A stretch of 64,000 bases of DNA from Colletes latitarsis. Lineage: Eukaryota; Arthropoda; Insecta; Hymenoptera; Colletidae. A program made the position numbers and the translations under genes. Of this stretch, positions 1-13,387 are shown piece after piece (position 1 is the stretch's first letter; each line of letters starts with the position of its first letter). Below the pieces are notes generated by a model, which saw nothing but the letters and a program-made list of their open reading frames with translations, did not search any database and was not told the DNA's origin. The stretch is from assembly GCF_051014445.1 (NCBI RefSeq), contig NW_027488366.1, positions 15,022,001 through 15,086,000 on the forward strand, read 5' to 3'.

Positions 1-1768
1 GACCTAACTTGCGTTGTCCTCTAAGATATTGATGGAAACCAGGTTTAATTGACTGTTTCAGTGTTCTACTTCATTACTACGTGATCCAAACCCGAAAAAA
101 CCCAGGATCTGTTCAACATGTATGAGAAATATGCGAAAGAATGAGCCTGATGAGAGCTTAGCCCAGACCTATCCTAGACCTAACATGAATTATTCTCTAA
201 AATATTGATCGAAAACAGGTTTACTTGACTGTTTCAGTGTGGTCCCACATTACTACCTGATCCAAACCAGAAAAAACCCAGGATCCGTTCAACAAGTATG
301 TGAAGAATGCGAAAGTATGAGTCTGATGGGTGAAAATCCCAGGCCTAACCTAGACCTAACTTGCGTTATCCTCTAAAATATTGATCGAAACCAGGTTTAA
401 TCGACTGTTTCAGTATGGTACCACATTACTACGTGATCCAAACCAGAAAAAACCCAGGATCCGTCCAACAAGTATGTGAAGAATGCGATAGTATGAGTCC
501 GATGAGTGAAAATCCCAGACCTAACCTAGACCTAACATGCGTTATCCTCTAAAATATTGATCCAAAACAGGTTTAATGGACTGTTTCAGCGTGGTACCAC
601 ACTACTACGTGATCCAAACCAGAAAAAACCCAGGATCTGTTCAACAAGTGTGTGAAAAACGCGAAAGTATGAGCCTGATGAGGGCAAATCCCAGACATAT
701 CCCAGACCTAACTTGCGTTGTCCTCTAAGATATTGATGGAAACCAGGTTTAATTGACTGTTTCAGTGTTGTACTTCATTACTGCGTGATGCAATCCAGAA
801 AAAGCCCAGCAGCTAGCCATCAAGTATGAGAAATATGCGAAAGAATGAGCCTGATGAGAGCAAATCCCAGGCCTAACCTAGACCTAACATGAATTATTCT
901 CTAAAATATTGATCGACACCAGGTATGCTTGACTGCTTCAGTGTGGTCCCACATTACTACGTGATCCAAACCAGAAAAAACCCAGGATCCGTTCAACAAG
1001 TATGTGAAGAATGCTTAAGTATGAGTCTGATGCGGTCAAATCCCAGACCTATCCCAGACATAACTTGCGTTATCCTCTAAAATATTGATCGAAACCAGGT
1101 TTAATCGACTGTGTCAGCGTGGTACCACATTACTACGTGATACAATCCAGAAACAGCCCAGGATCTAGCCATGAAGTATGAGAAATATGCGATAGTATGA
1201 GCCTGATGAGGGCAAATCCTAGACCTAACCCAAACCTAACATGCGTTATACTCTAAAATATTTATCAAGACCAGGTTTAATTGAATGTTTCAGTGTGGTA
1301 CCACATTACTACATGAACCAAACCAGAAAAAACCCAGGATCCGTTCAACAGGTATGTTAAAACTGCGACAGTGTGACCCTGATGAGGGCAAATCCCAGGC
1401 CTAACCTAGACCTAACATGCGTTGTCCTCTAAAATATTGATGGAAACCAGGTTTAATTGCCTGTTTCAGTGTTGTACTTCATTACTACGTGATGCAATCC
1501 AGACAAAGCCCAGGATCTAGCCATCAAGTATGAGAAATATACGAAAGAATGAGCCTGATGAGAGCAAGTCCCAGACCTAACCTAGACCTAACATGAATTA
1601 TTCTCTAAAATATTGATCAAAACCAGGTTTAATTGACTGTTTCAGTGTGGTACCACATTACTACGTGATCCAATCCAGAAATAGCCCAGGATCTAGCCAT
1701 GAAGTATGAGAAATATGCGAAAGCATGAGCCTGATGAGGGCAAATCCTAGACCTAACCCAGACCTAAC

Positions 1769-3545
1769 ATGCGTTATTCTGTAAAATTTTTATCAAGACC
1801 AGGTTTAATTGAATGTTTCATTGTGGTACCTCATTACTACGTGATCAAAACCAGAAAAAACCCAGGATCCGTTCAACAAGTATGTGAAGAATGCGAAAGT
1901 ATGAGTCTGATCAGTGAAAATCTCAGGCCTTACCTAGACCTAACTTGCGTTGTCCTCTAAAATACTGATGGAAACCAAGTTTCATTGACTGTTTCAGTGT
2001 GGTACTACATTACTACGTGATGCAATCCAGAAAACGCCCAGGATGTAGCCATCAAGTATGAGAAATATGCGAAAGAATGAGCCTGATGAGAGCAAATCCC
2101 AGACCTAACATAGAGCTAACATGCGTTATCCTCTAAAATATTGAGCGAAACCAGGTTTAATGGACTGTTTCAGTGTGGTACCACACTACTTCGTGATCCA
2201 AACCAGAAAAATCCCAGGATCTGTTCAACAAGTATGTGAAAAACGCTAAACTGTGAGCCTGACGAGGGCAAATCTTACACCTAACCCAGACCTAAGATGC
2301 GATATCCTCTAAAATATTTATCCAGACCAGGTTTCATTGAATGTTTCATTGTGGTACCTCATTACTACGTGATCAAAACCAGAAAAAACCCAGGATCCGT
2401 TCAACAAGTATGTGAAGAATGCGAAAGTATGAGTCTGATGGGTGAAAATCCCAGGCCTAACCTAGACCTAACATGCGTTATCCTCTAAAATATTGATCGA
2501 AACCTGGTTTAATCGACTGTTTCAGTGTGGTACCACATTACTATGTGATCCAAACCAGAAAATAACCCAGGATCTGTTCAAGGAGTATGTGAAGTGTGCG
2601 AAACTATGAGTCTGATGAGGACAAATCCCAGACCTCTCCCAGACCTAACTTGCGTTATCCTCTAAAATATTGATCGAAACCAGGTTTAATCGACTGTTTC
2701 AGTATGGTACCACATTACTACGTGATCCAAACCAGAAAAAACCCAGGATCCGTCCAACAAGTATGTGAAGAATGCGATAGTATGAGTCTGATGAGTGAAA
2801 ATCCCAGACCTAACCTAGACCTAACATGCGTTATCCTCTAAAATATTGATCCAAACCAGGTTTAATGGACTGTTTCAGCGTGGTACCACACTACTACGTG
2901 ATCCAAACCAGAAAAAACCCAGGATCCGTTCAACAAGTATGTGAAGAATGCGAAAGTATGAGTCTGATGAGTGAAAATCCCAGGCCTAACCTAGACCTAA
3001 CATGCGTTATCCTCAAAAATATTGATCGAAACCTGGTTTAATCGACTGTTTCAGTGTGGTACCACATTACTATGTGATCCAAACCAGAAAAAACCCAGGA
3101 TCTGTTCAACAAGTATGTGAAAAACGCTAAACTGTGAGCCTGATGAGGGCATATCTTAGACCTAACCCAGACCTAAGATGCGTTAACCTCTAAAATATTT
3201 ATCCAGACCAGGTTTCATTGAATGTTTCAGTGTGGTACCACTTTACTACGTGATTCAATCCAAAATTAGCCCAGGATCTAGCCATGAAGTATGAGAAATA
3301 TGCGAAAGTAAGAGCGTGATGAGGGCAAATCCTAGACCTATCCCAGACCTAACTTGCGTTATCCTCTAAAATATTTATCAAGACCAGGTTTAATTGAATG
3401 TTTCAGTGTGGTACCACATTACTACGTGATCCAAACTAGAAAAAACCCAGGATCCGTTCAACAAGTATGTGTAGAATGCGAAAGTATGAGTCTGATCAGT
3501 GAAAATCTCAGGCCTTACCTAGACCTAACTTGCGTTGTCCTCTAA
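1769..3545 (+). repeat. Satellite higher-order block A, copy 1
   Basis: A run of about ten monomers with three diagnostic variants at fixed spacing: a monomer with 'TTCTGTAAAATTTTTATCAAG' at the start, one with 'GATATCCTCTAAAATATTTATCC' 528 bp later, and one with 'TATTTATCAAGACC' 1057 bp after that. The same order and spacing recur at 7578, 13388 and 47549, so the block was copied as a unit. Single monomers within it have been exchanged between copies. Confidence 0.75.
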
Positions 3546-6500
3546 AATATTGATGGAAAGCAGGTTTCATTGACTGTTTCAGTGTGGTACTACATTACTA
3601 CGTGATGCAATCCAGAAAAAGCCCAGGATCTAGCCGTCAAGTATGAGAAATATGCGAAAGAATGAGCCTGATGAGAGCAAATCCTAGACCTAACCCAGAC
3701 CTAACATGCGTTATCCTCTAAAATATTTATCAAGATCAGGTTTAATTGACTGTTTCAGCGTGGTACCACATTACTGCGTGATACAATCCAGAAACAGCCC
3801 AGGATCTAGCCATGAAGTATGAGAAATATGCGAAAGTATGAGCCTGATGAGAGCAAATCCTAGACCTAACCCAGACCTAACATGCGTTATCCTCTAAAAT
3901 ATTTATCAAGATCAGGTTTAATTGACTGTTTCAGTGTGGTACCACTTTACTACGTGATCCAATCCAGAAATAGACCAGGATCTAGCCATGAAGTATGAGA
4001 AATATGCGAAAGTAAGAGCCTGATGAGGGCAAATCCTAGACCTATCCCAGACCTAACTTGCGTTATCCTCTAAAATATTGATCGAAACCAGGTTTAATTG
4101 ACTGTTTCAGCGTGGTACCACATTACTGCGTGATACAATCCAGAAACAGCCCAGGATCTAGCCATGAAGTATGAGAAATATGCGAAAGTATGAGCCTGAT
4201 GAGAGCAAATCCTAGACCTAACCCAGACCTAACATGCGTTATCCTCTAAAATATTTATCAAGATCAGGTTTAATTGATTGTTTCAGTGTGGTCCCACATT
4301 ACTACGTGATTCAAACCAGAAAAAACCCAGAATCTGTTCAACATGTATGAGAAATATGCGAAAGAATGAGCCTGATGAGAGCAAATCCCTGACCTAACCT
4401 AGACCTAACATGAATTATTCTCTAAAATATTGATCGAAACCAGGTTTACTTGACTGCTTCAGTGTGGCCCACATTACTACGTGATCCAAACCAGAAAAAA
4501 CCCAGGATCCGTTCAACAAGTATGTGAAGAATGCGAAAGTATGAGTCTGATGAGGTCAAATCCCAGACCTATCCCAGACTTAACTTGCGTTATCCTCTAA
4601 AATATTGATCGAAACCAGGTTTAATCGACTGTTTCAACGTGGTACCACATTACTACGTGATACAATCCAGAAAATGCCCAGGATCTAGCCATGAAGTATG
4701 AGAAATATGCGAAAGTATGAGCCTGATGAGGGCAAATCCTAGACCTAACCCAGACCTAACATGCGTTATTCTGTAAAATTTTTATCAAGACCAGGTTTAA
4801 TTGAATGTTTCATTGTGCTACCTCATTACTACGTGATCAAAACCAGAAAAAACCCAGGATCCGTTCAACAAGTATGTGAAGAATGCGAAAGTATGAGTCT
4901 GTTCAGTGAAAATCTCAGGCCTTACCTAGACCTAACTTGCGTTGTCCTCTAAAATATTGATGGAAACCTGGTTTCATTGACTGTTTCAGTGTGGTACTAC
5001 ATTACTACGTGATGCAATCCAGAAAACGCCCAGGATCTAGCCATCAAGTATGAGAAATATGCGAAAGAATGAGCCTGATGAGAGCAAATCCCAGACCTAA
5101 CCTAGAGCTAACATGCGTTATCCTCTAAAATATTGAGCGAAACCAGGTTTAATGGACTGTTTCAGTGTGGTACCACACTACTTCGTGATCCAACCCAGAT
5201 AAATCCCAGGATCTGTTCAACAAGTATGTGAAAAACGCTAAACTGTGATCCTGATGAGGGCAAATCTTAGACCTAACCCAGACCTGAGATGCGTTATCCT
5301 CTAAAATATTTATCCAGACCAGGTTTCATTGAATGTTTCAGTGTGGTACCACTTTACTACGTGATCCAATCCAGAAATAGCCCAGGATCTAGCCATGAAG
5401 TATGAGAAATATGCGAAAGTATGAGCCTGATGAGGGCAAATCCCAGACCTATCCCAGACCTAACTTGCGTTGTCCTCTAAGATATTGATGGAAACCAGGT
5501 TTAATTGACTGTTTCAGTGTTCTACTTCATTACTACGTGATCCAAACCCGAAAAAACCCAGGATCTGTTCAACATGTATGAGAAATATGCGAAAGAATGA
5601 GCCTGATGAGAGCTTAGCCCAGACCTATCCTAGACCTAACATGAATTATTCTCTAAAATATTGATCGAAAACAGGTTTACTTGACTGTTTCAGTGTGGTC
5701 CCACATTACTACCTGATCCAAACCAGAAAAAACCCAGGATCCGTTCAACAAGTATGTGAAGAATGCGAAAGTATGAGTCTGATGGGTGAAAATCCCAGGC
5801 CTAACCTAGACCTAACATGCGTTATCCTCTAAAATATTGATCGATACCTGGTTTAATCGACGGTTTCAGTGTGGTACCACATTACTATGTGATCCAAACC
5901 AGAAAATAACCCAGGATCTGTTCAAGGAGTATGTGAAGTGTGCGAAAGTATGAGTCTGATGAGGTCAAATCCCAGACCTCTCCCAGACCTAACTTGCGTT
6001 ATCCTCTAAAATATTGATCGAAACCAGGTTTAATCGACTGTTTCTGTATGGTAACACATTACTACGTGATCCAAACCAGAAAAAACCCAGGATCCGTCCA
6101 ACAAGTATGTGAAGAATGCGATAGTATGAGTCCGATGAGTGAAAATCCCAGACCTAACCTAGACCTAACATGCGTTATCCTCTAAAATATTGATCCAAAC
6201 CAGGTTTAATGGACTGTTTCAGCGTGGTACCACACTACTACGTGATCCAAACCAGAAAAAACCCAGGATCTGTTCAACAAGTGTGTGAAAAACGCGAAAG
6301 TATGAGCCTGATGAGGGCAAATCCCAGACATATCCCAGACCTAACTTGCGTTGTCCTCTAAGATATTGATGGAAACCAGGTGTAATTGACTGTTTCAGTG
6401 TTGTACTTCATTACTACGTGATGCAATCCAGAAAAAGCCCAGCAGCTAGCCATCAAGTATGAGAAATATGCGAAAGAATGAGCCTGATGAGAGCATATCC

Positions 6501-7577
6501 CAGGCCTAACCTAGACCTAACATGAATTATTCTCTAAAATATTGATCGACACCAGGTATGCTTGACTGCTTCAGTGTGGTCCCACATTACTACGTGATCC
6601 AAACCAGAAAAAACCCAGGATCCGTTCAACAAGTATGTGAAGAATGCGAAAGTATGAGTCTGATGCGGTCAAATCCCAGACCTATCCCAGACATAACTTG
6701 CGTTATCCTCTAAAATATTGATCGAAACCAGGTTTAATCGACTGTTTCAGCGTGGTACCACATTACTACGTGATACAATCCAGAAACAGCCCAGGATCTA
6801 GCCATGAAGTATGAGAAATATGCGATAGTATGAGCCTGATGAGGGCAAATCCTAGACCTAACCAAAACCTAACATGCGTTATACTCTAAAATATTTATCA
6901 AGACCAGGTTTAATTGAATGTTTCAGTGTGGTACCACATTACTACATGAACCAAACCAGAAAAAACCCAGGATCCGTTCAACAGGTATGTTAAAACTGCG
7001 ACAGTGTGACCCTGATGAGAGCAAATCCCAGGCCTAACCTAGACCTAACATGCGTTGTCCTCTAAAATATTGATGGAAACCAGGTTTAATTGCCTGTTTC
7101 AGTGTTGTACTTCATTACTACGTGATGCAATCCAGAAAAAGCCCAGCAGCTAGCCATCAAGTATGAGAAATATGCGAATGAATGAGCCTGATGAGAGCAA
7201 ATCCCAGGCCTAACCTAGACCTAACATGAATTATTCTCTAAAATATTGATCGACACCAGGTATGCTTGACTGCTTCAGTGTGGTCCCACATTACTACGTG
7301 ATCCAAACCAGAAAAAACCCAGGATCCGTTCAACAAGTATGTGAAGAATGCGAAAGTATGAGTCTGATGAGGTCAAATCCCAGACCTATCCCAGACATAA
7401 CTTGCGTTATCCTCTAAAATATTGATCGAAACCAGGTTTAATCGACTGTTTCAGCGTGGTACCACATTACTACGTGATACAATCCAGAAACAGCCCAGGA
7501 TCTAGCCATGAAGTATGAGAAATATGCGATAGTATGAGCCTGATGAGGGCAAATCCTAGACCTAACCCAAACCTAAC

Positions 7578-9355
7578 ACGCGTTATTCTGTAAAATTTTT
7601 ATCAAGACCAGGTTTAATTGAATGTTTCATTGTGGTACCTCATTACTACGTGATCAAAACCAGAAAAAACCCAGGATCCGTTCAACAAGTATGTGAAGAA
7701 TGCGAAAGTATGAGTCTGATCAGTGAAAATCTCAGGCCTTACCTAGACCTAACTTGCGTTGTCCTCTAAAATACTGATGGAAACCAAGTTTCATTGACTG
7801 TTTCAGTGTGGTACTACATTACTACGTGATGCAATCCAGAAAACGCCCAGGATGTAGCCATCAAGTATGAGAAATATGCGAAAGAATGAGCCTGATGAGA
7901 GCAAATCCCAGACCTAACATAGAGCTAACATGCGTTATCCTCTAAAATATTGAGCGAAACCAGGTTTAATGGACTGTTTCAGTGTGGTACCACACTACTT
8001 CGTGATCCAAACCAGAAAAATCCCAGGATCTGTTCAACAAGTATGTGAAAAACGCTAAACTGTGAGCCTGACGAGGGCAAATCTTACACCTAACCCAGAC
8101 CTAAGATGCGATATCCTCTAAAATATTTATCCAGACCAGGTTTCATTGAATGTTTCATTGTGGTACCTCATTACTACGTGATCAAAACCAGAAAAAACCC
8201 AGGATCCGTTCAACAAGTATGTGAAGAATGCGAAAGTATGAGTCTGATGGGTGAAAATCCCAGGCCTAACCTAGACCTAACATGCGTTATCCTCTAAAAT
8301 ATTGATCGAAACCTGGTTTAATCGACTGTTTCAGTATGGTACCACATTACTACGTGATCCAAACCAGAAAAAACCCAGGATCCGTCCAACAAGTATGTGA
8401 AGAATGCGATAGTATGAGTCTGATGAGTGAAAATCCCAGACCTAACCTAGACCTAACATGCGTTATCCTCTAAAATATTGATCGAAACCAGGTTTAATCG
8501 ACTGTTTCAGTATGGTACCACATTACTACGTGATCCAAACCAGAAAAAACCCAGGATCCGTCCAACAAGTATGTGAAGAATGCGATAGTATGAGTCTGAT
8601 GAGTGAAAATCCCAGACCTAACCTAGACCTAACATGCGTTATCCTCTAAAATATTGATCCAAACCAGGTTTAATGGACTGTTTCAGCGTGGTACCACACT
8701 ACTACGTGATCCAAACCAGAAAAAACCCAGGATCCGTTCAACAAGTATGTGAAGAATGCGAAAGTATGAGTCTGATGAGTGAAAATCCCAGGCCTAACCT
8801 AGACCTAACATGCGTTATCCTCAAAAATATTGATCGAAACCTGGTTTAATCGACTGTTTCAGTGTGGTACCACATTACTATGTGATCCAAACCAGAAAAA
8901 ACCCAGGATCTGTTCAACAAGTATGTGAAAAACGCTAAACTGTGAGCCTGATGAGGGCATATCTTAGACCTAACCCAGACCTAAGATGCGTTAACCTCTA
9001 AAATATTTATCCAGACCAGGTTTCATTGAATGTTTCTGTGTGGTACCACTTTACTACGTGATTCAATCCAAAATTAGCCCAGGATCTGTAGCCATGAAGT
9101 ATGAGAAATATGCGAAAGTAAGAGCGTGATGAGGGCAAATCCTAGACCTATCCCAGACCTAACTTGCGTTATCCTCTAAAATATTTATCAAGACCAGGTT
9201 TAATTGAATGTTTCAGTGTGGTACCACATTACTACGTGATCCAAACTAGAAAAAACCCAGGATCCGTTCAACAAGTATGTGTAGAATGCGAAAGTATGAG
9301 TCTGATCAGTGAAAATCTCAGGCCTTACCTAGACCTAACTTGCGTTGTCCTCTAA
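7578..9355 (+). repeat. Satellite higher-order block A, copy 2
   Basis: Collinear with the block at 1769 at an offset of about 5810 bp (33 monomers). It carries private changes: ACG instead of ATG at its first landmark (7578), a 2 bp insertion near 9087, and a replaced monomer near 8290-8460. These suggest local conversion after duplication. Confidence 0.75.
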
Positions 9356-11275
9356 AATATTGATGGAAACCAGGTTTCATTGACTGTTTCAGTGTGGTAC
9401 TACATTACTACGTGATGCAATCCAGAAAAAGCCCAGGATCTAGCCGTCAAGTATGAGAAATATGCGAAAGAATGAGCCTGATGAGAGCAAATCCTAGACC
9501 TCTCCCAGACCTAACTTGCGTTATTCTGTAAAATATTGATCAAAACCAGGTTTAATTGACTGTTTCAGTGTGGTACCACATTACTACGTGATCCAATCCA
9601 GAAATAGCCCAGGATCTAGCCATGAAGTATGAGAAATATGCGAAAGCATGAGCCTGATGAGGGCAAATCCTAGACCTAACCCAAACCTAACACGCGTTAT
9701 TCTGTAAAATTTTTATCAAGACCAGGTTTAATTGAATGTTTCATTGTGGTACCTCATTACTACGTGATCAAAACCAGAAAAAACCCAGGATCCGTTCAAC
9801 AAGTATGTGTAGAATGCGAAAGTATGAGTCTGATCAGTGAAAATCTCAGGCCTTACCTAGACCTAACTTGCGTTGTCCTCTAAAATATTGATGGAAACCA
9901 GGTTTCATTGACTGTTTCAGTGTGGTACTACATTACTACGTGATGCAATCCAGAAAAAACCCAGGATCCGTCCAACAAGTATGTGAAGAATGCGATAGTA
10001 TGAGCCTGATGAGGGCAAATCCTAGACCTAACCCAAACCTAACATGCGTTATACTCTAAAATATTTATCAAGACCAGGTTTAATTGAATGTTTCAGTGTG
10101 GTACCACATTACTACATGAACCAAACCAGAAAAAACCCAGGATCCGTTCAACAGGTATGTTAAAACTGCGACAGTGTGACCCTGATGAGGGCAAATCCCA
10201 GGCCTAACCTAGACCTAACATGCGTTGTCCTCTAAAATATTGATGGAACCCAGGTTTAATTGCCTGTTTCAGTGTTGTACTTCATTACTACGTGATGCAG
10301 TCCAGAAAAAGCCCAGGATCTAGCCATCAAGTATGAGAAATATACGAAAGAATGAGCCTGATGAGAGCAAATCCCAGACCTAACCTAGACCTAACATGAA
10401 TTATTCTCTAAAATATTGATCAAAACCAGGTTTAATTGACTGTTTCAGTGTGGTACCACATTACTACGTGATCCAATCCAGAAATAGCCCAGGATCTAGC
10501 CATGAAGTATGAGAAATATGCGAAAGCATGAGCCTGATGAGGGCAAATACTAGACCTAACCCAGACCTAACATGCGTTATTCTGTAAAATTTTTATCAAG
10601 ACCAGGTTTAATTGAATGTTTCATTGTGGTACCTCATTACTACGTGATCAAAACCAGAAAAAACCCAGGATCCGTTCAACAAGTATGTGAAGAATGCGAA
10701 AGTATGAGTCTGATCAGTGAAAATCTCAGGCCTTACCTAGACCTAACTTGCGTTGTCCTCTAAAATACTGATGGAAACCAAGTTTCATTGACTGTTTCAG
10801 TGTGGTACCACATTACTATGTGATCCAAACCAGAAAAAACCCAGGATCTGTTCAACAAGTATGTGAAAAACGCTAAACTGTGAGCCTGATGAGTGCATAT
10901 CTTAGACCTAACCCAGACCTAAGATGCGTTAACCTCTAAAATATTTATCCAGACCAGGTTTCATTGAATGTTTCAGTGTGGTACCACTTTACTACGTGAT
11001 TCAATCCAAAATTAGCCCAGGATCTAGCCATGAAGTATGAGAAATATGCGAAAGTAAGAGCGTGATGAGGGCAAATCCTAGACCTATCCCAGACCTAACT
11101 TGCGTTATCCTCTAAAATATTTATCAAGACCAGGTTTAATTGAATGTTTCAGTGTGGTACCACATTACTACGTGATCCAAACTAGAAAAAACCCAGGATC
11201 CGTCCAACAAGTATGTGAAGAATGCGATAGTATGAGTCTGATGAGTGAAAATCCCAGACCTATCCCAGACCTAAC

Positions 11276-11451
11276 TTGCGTTATCCTCTAAAATATTTAT
11301 CAAGACCAGGTTTAATTGAATGTTTCAGTGTGGTACCACATTACTACGTGATCCAAACTAGAAAAAACCCAGGATCCGTTCAACAAGTATGTGTAGAATG
11401 CGAAAGTATGAGTCTGATCAGTGAAAATCTCAGGCCTTACCTAGACCTAAC
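11276..11451 (+). repeat. Representative satellite monomer (176 bp)
   Basis: One clear unit whose equivalent start is found exactly 176 bp upstream at 11100. The phase is arbitrary. Two main monomer classes exist. One carries 'AACCCAGGATCCGTTCAACAA' just before 'GTATGTGAAGAATGCGA'. The other carries 'GCCCAGGATCTAGCCAT' before 'GAAGTATGAGAAATATGCGA'. The classes are interspersed, often in short alternating runs, rather than forming separate domains. Confidence 0.85.
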
Positions 11452-13387
11452 TTGCGTTGTCCTCTAAAATATTGATGGAAACCAGGTTTCATTGACTGTT
11501 TCAGTGTGGTACTACATTACTACGTGATGCAATCCAGAAAAAGCCCAGGATCTAGCCGTCAAGTATGAGAAATATGCGAAAGTATGAGCCTGATGAGAGC
11601 AAATCCTAGACCTAACCCAGACCTAACATGCGTTATCCTCTAAAATATTTATCAAGATCAGGTTTAATTGATTGTTTCAGTGTGGTCCCACATTACTACG
11701 TGATCCAAACCAGAAAAAACCCAGTATCTGTTCAACATGTATGAGAAATATGCGAAAGAATGAGCCTGATGAGAGCAAATCCCTGACCTAACCTAGACCT
11801 AACATGAATTATTCTCTAAAATATTGATCGAAACCAGGTTTACTTGACTGCTTCAGTGTGGCCCCACATTACTACTTGATCGAAACCAGAAAAAACCCAG
11901 GATCCGTACAACAAGTATGTGAAGAATGCGAAAGTATGAGTCTGATGAGGGAAAATCCCAGGCCTAACCTAGACCTAACATGCGTCATCCTCTAAAATAT
12001 TGATCGAAACCAGGTTTAATCCACTGTTTCAGTGTGGTCCCACATTACTACGTGATCCAAACCAGAAAAAACCCAGGATCCGTTCAACAAGTATGTGAAG
12101 AATGCGAAAGTATGAGTCTGATGAGGTCAAATCCCAGACCTATCCCAGACTTAACTTGCGTTATCCTCTAAAATATTGATGGAAACCAGGTTTCATTGAC
12201 TGTTTCAGTGTGGTACTACATTACTACGTGATGCAATCCAGAAAACGCCCAGGATCTAGCCATCAAGTATGAGAAATATGCGAAAGAATGAGCCTGATGA
12301 GAGCAAATCCCAGACCTAACCTAGAGCTAACATGCGTTATCCTCTAAAATATTGAGCGAAACCAGGTTTAATGGACTGTTTCAGTGTGGTACCACACTAC
12401 TTCGTGATCCAACCCAGAAAAATCCCAGGATCTGTTCAACAAGTATGTGAAAAACGCTAAACTGTGATCCTGATGAGGGCAAATCTTAGACCTAACCCAG
12501 ACCTAACTTGCGTTGTCCTCTAAGATATTGATGGAAACCAGGTTTAATTGACTGTTTCAGTGTTCTACTTCATTACTACGTGATCCAAACCCGAAAAAAC
12601 CCAGGATCTGTTCAACATGTATGAGAAATATGCGAAAGAATGAGCCTGATGAGAGCTTAGCCCAGACCTATCCTAGACCTAACATGAATTATTCTCTAAA
12701 ATATTGATCGAAAACAGGTTTACTTGACTGTTTCAGTGTGGTCCCACATTACTACGTGATACAATCCAGAAACAGCCCAGGATCTAGCCATGAAGTATGA
12801 GAAATATGCGATAGTATGAGCCTGATGAGGGCAAATCCTAGACCTAACCCAAACCTAACATGCGTTATACTCTAAAATATTTATCAAGACCAGGTTTAAT
12901 TGAATGTTTCAGTGTGGTACCACATTACTACATGAACCAAACCAGAAAAAACACAGGATCCGTTCAACAGGTATGTTAAAACTGCGACAGTGTCACCCTG
13001 ATGAGGGCAAATCCCAGGCCTAACCTAGACCTAACATGCGTTGTCCTCTAAAATATTGATGGAAACCAGGTTTAATTGCCTGTTTCAGTGTTGTACTTCA
13101 TTACTACGTGATGCAATCCAGAAAAAGCCCAGCATCTAGCCATCAAGTATGAGAAATATACGAAAGAATGAGCCTGATGAGAGCAAATCCCAGACCTAAC
13201 CTAGACCTAACATGAATTATTCTCTAAAATATTGATCAAAACCAGGTTTAATTGACTGTTTCAGTGTGGTACCACATTACTACGTGATCCAATCCAGAAA
13301 TAGCCCAGGATCTAGCCATGAAGTATGAGAAATATGCGAAAGCATGAGCCTGATGAGGGCAAATACTAGACCTAACCCAGACCTAAC

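Noticed and set aside
1769..1960. 63-81 codon frames repeated through the satellite as genes
   Set aside because: Most begin at GTG, TTG or variant ATG positions within monomers, the repeat length is not divisible by three, and most monomers carry a stop in this frame.
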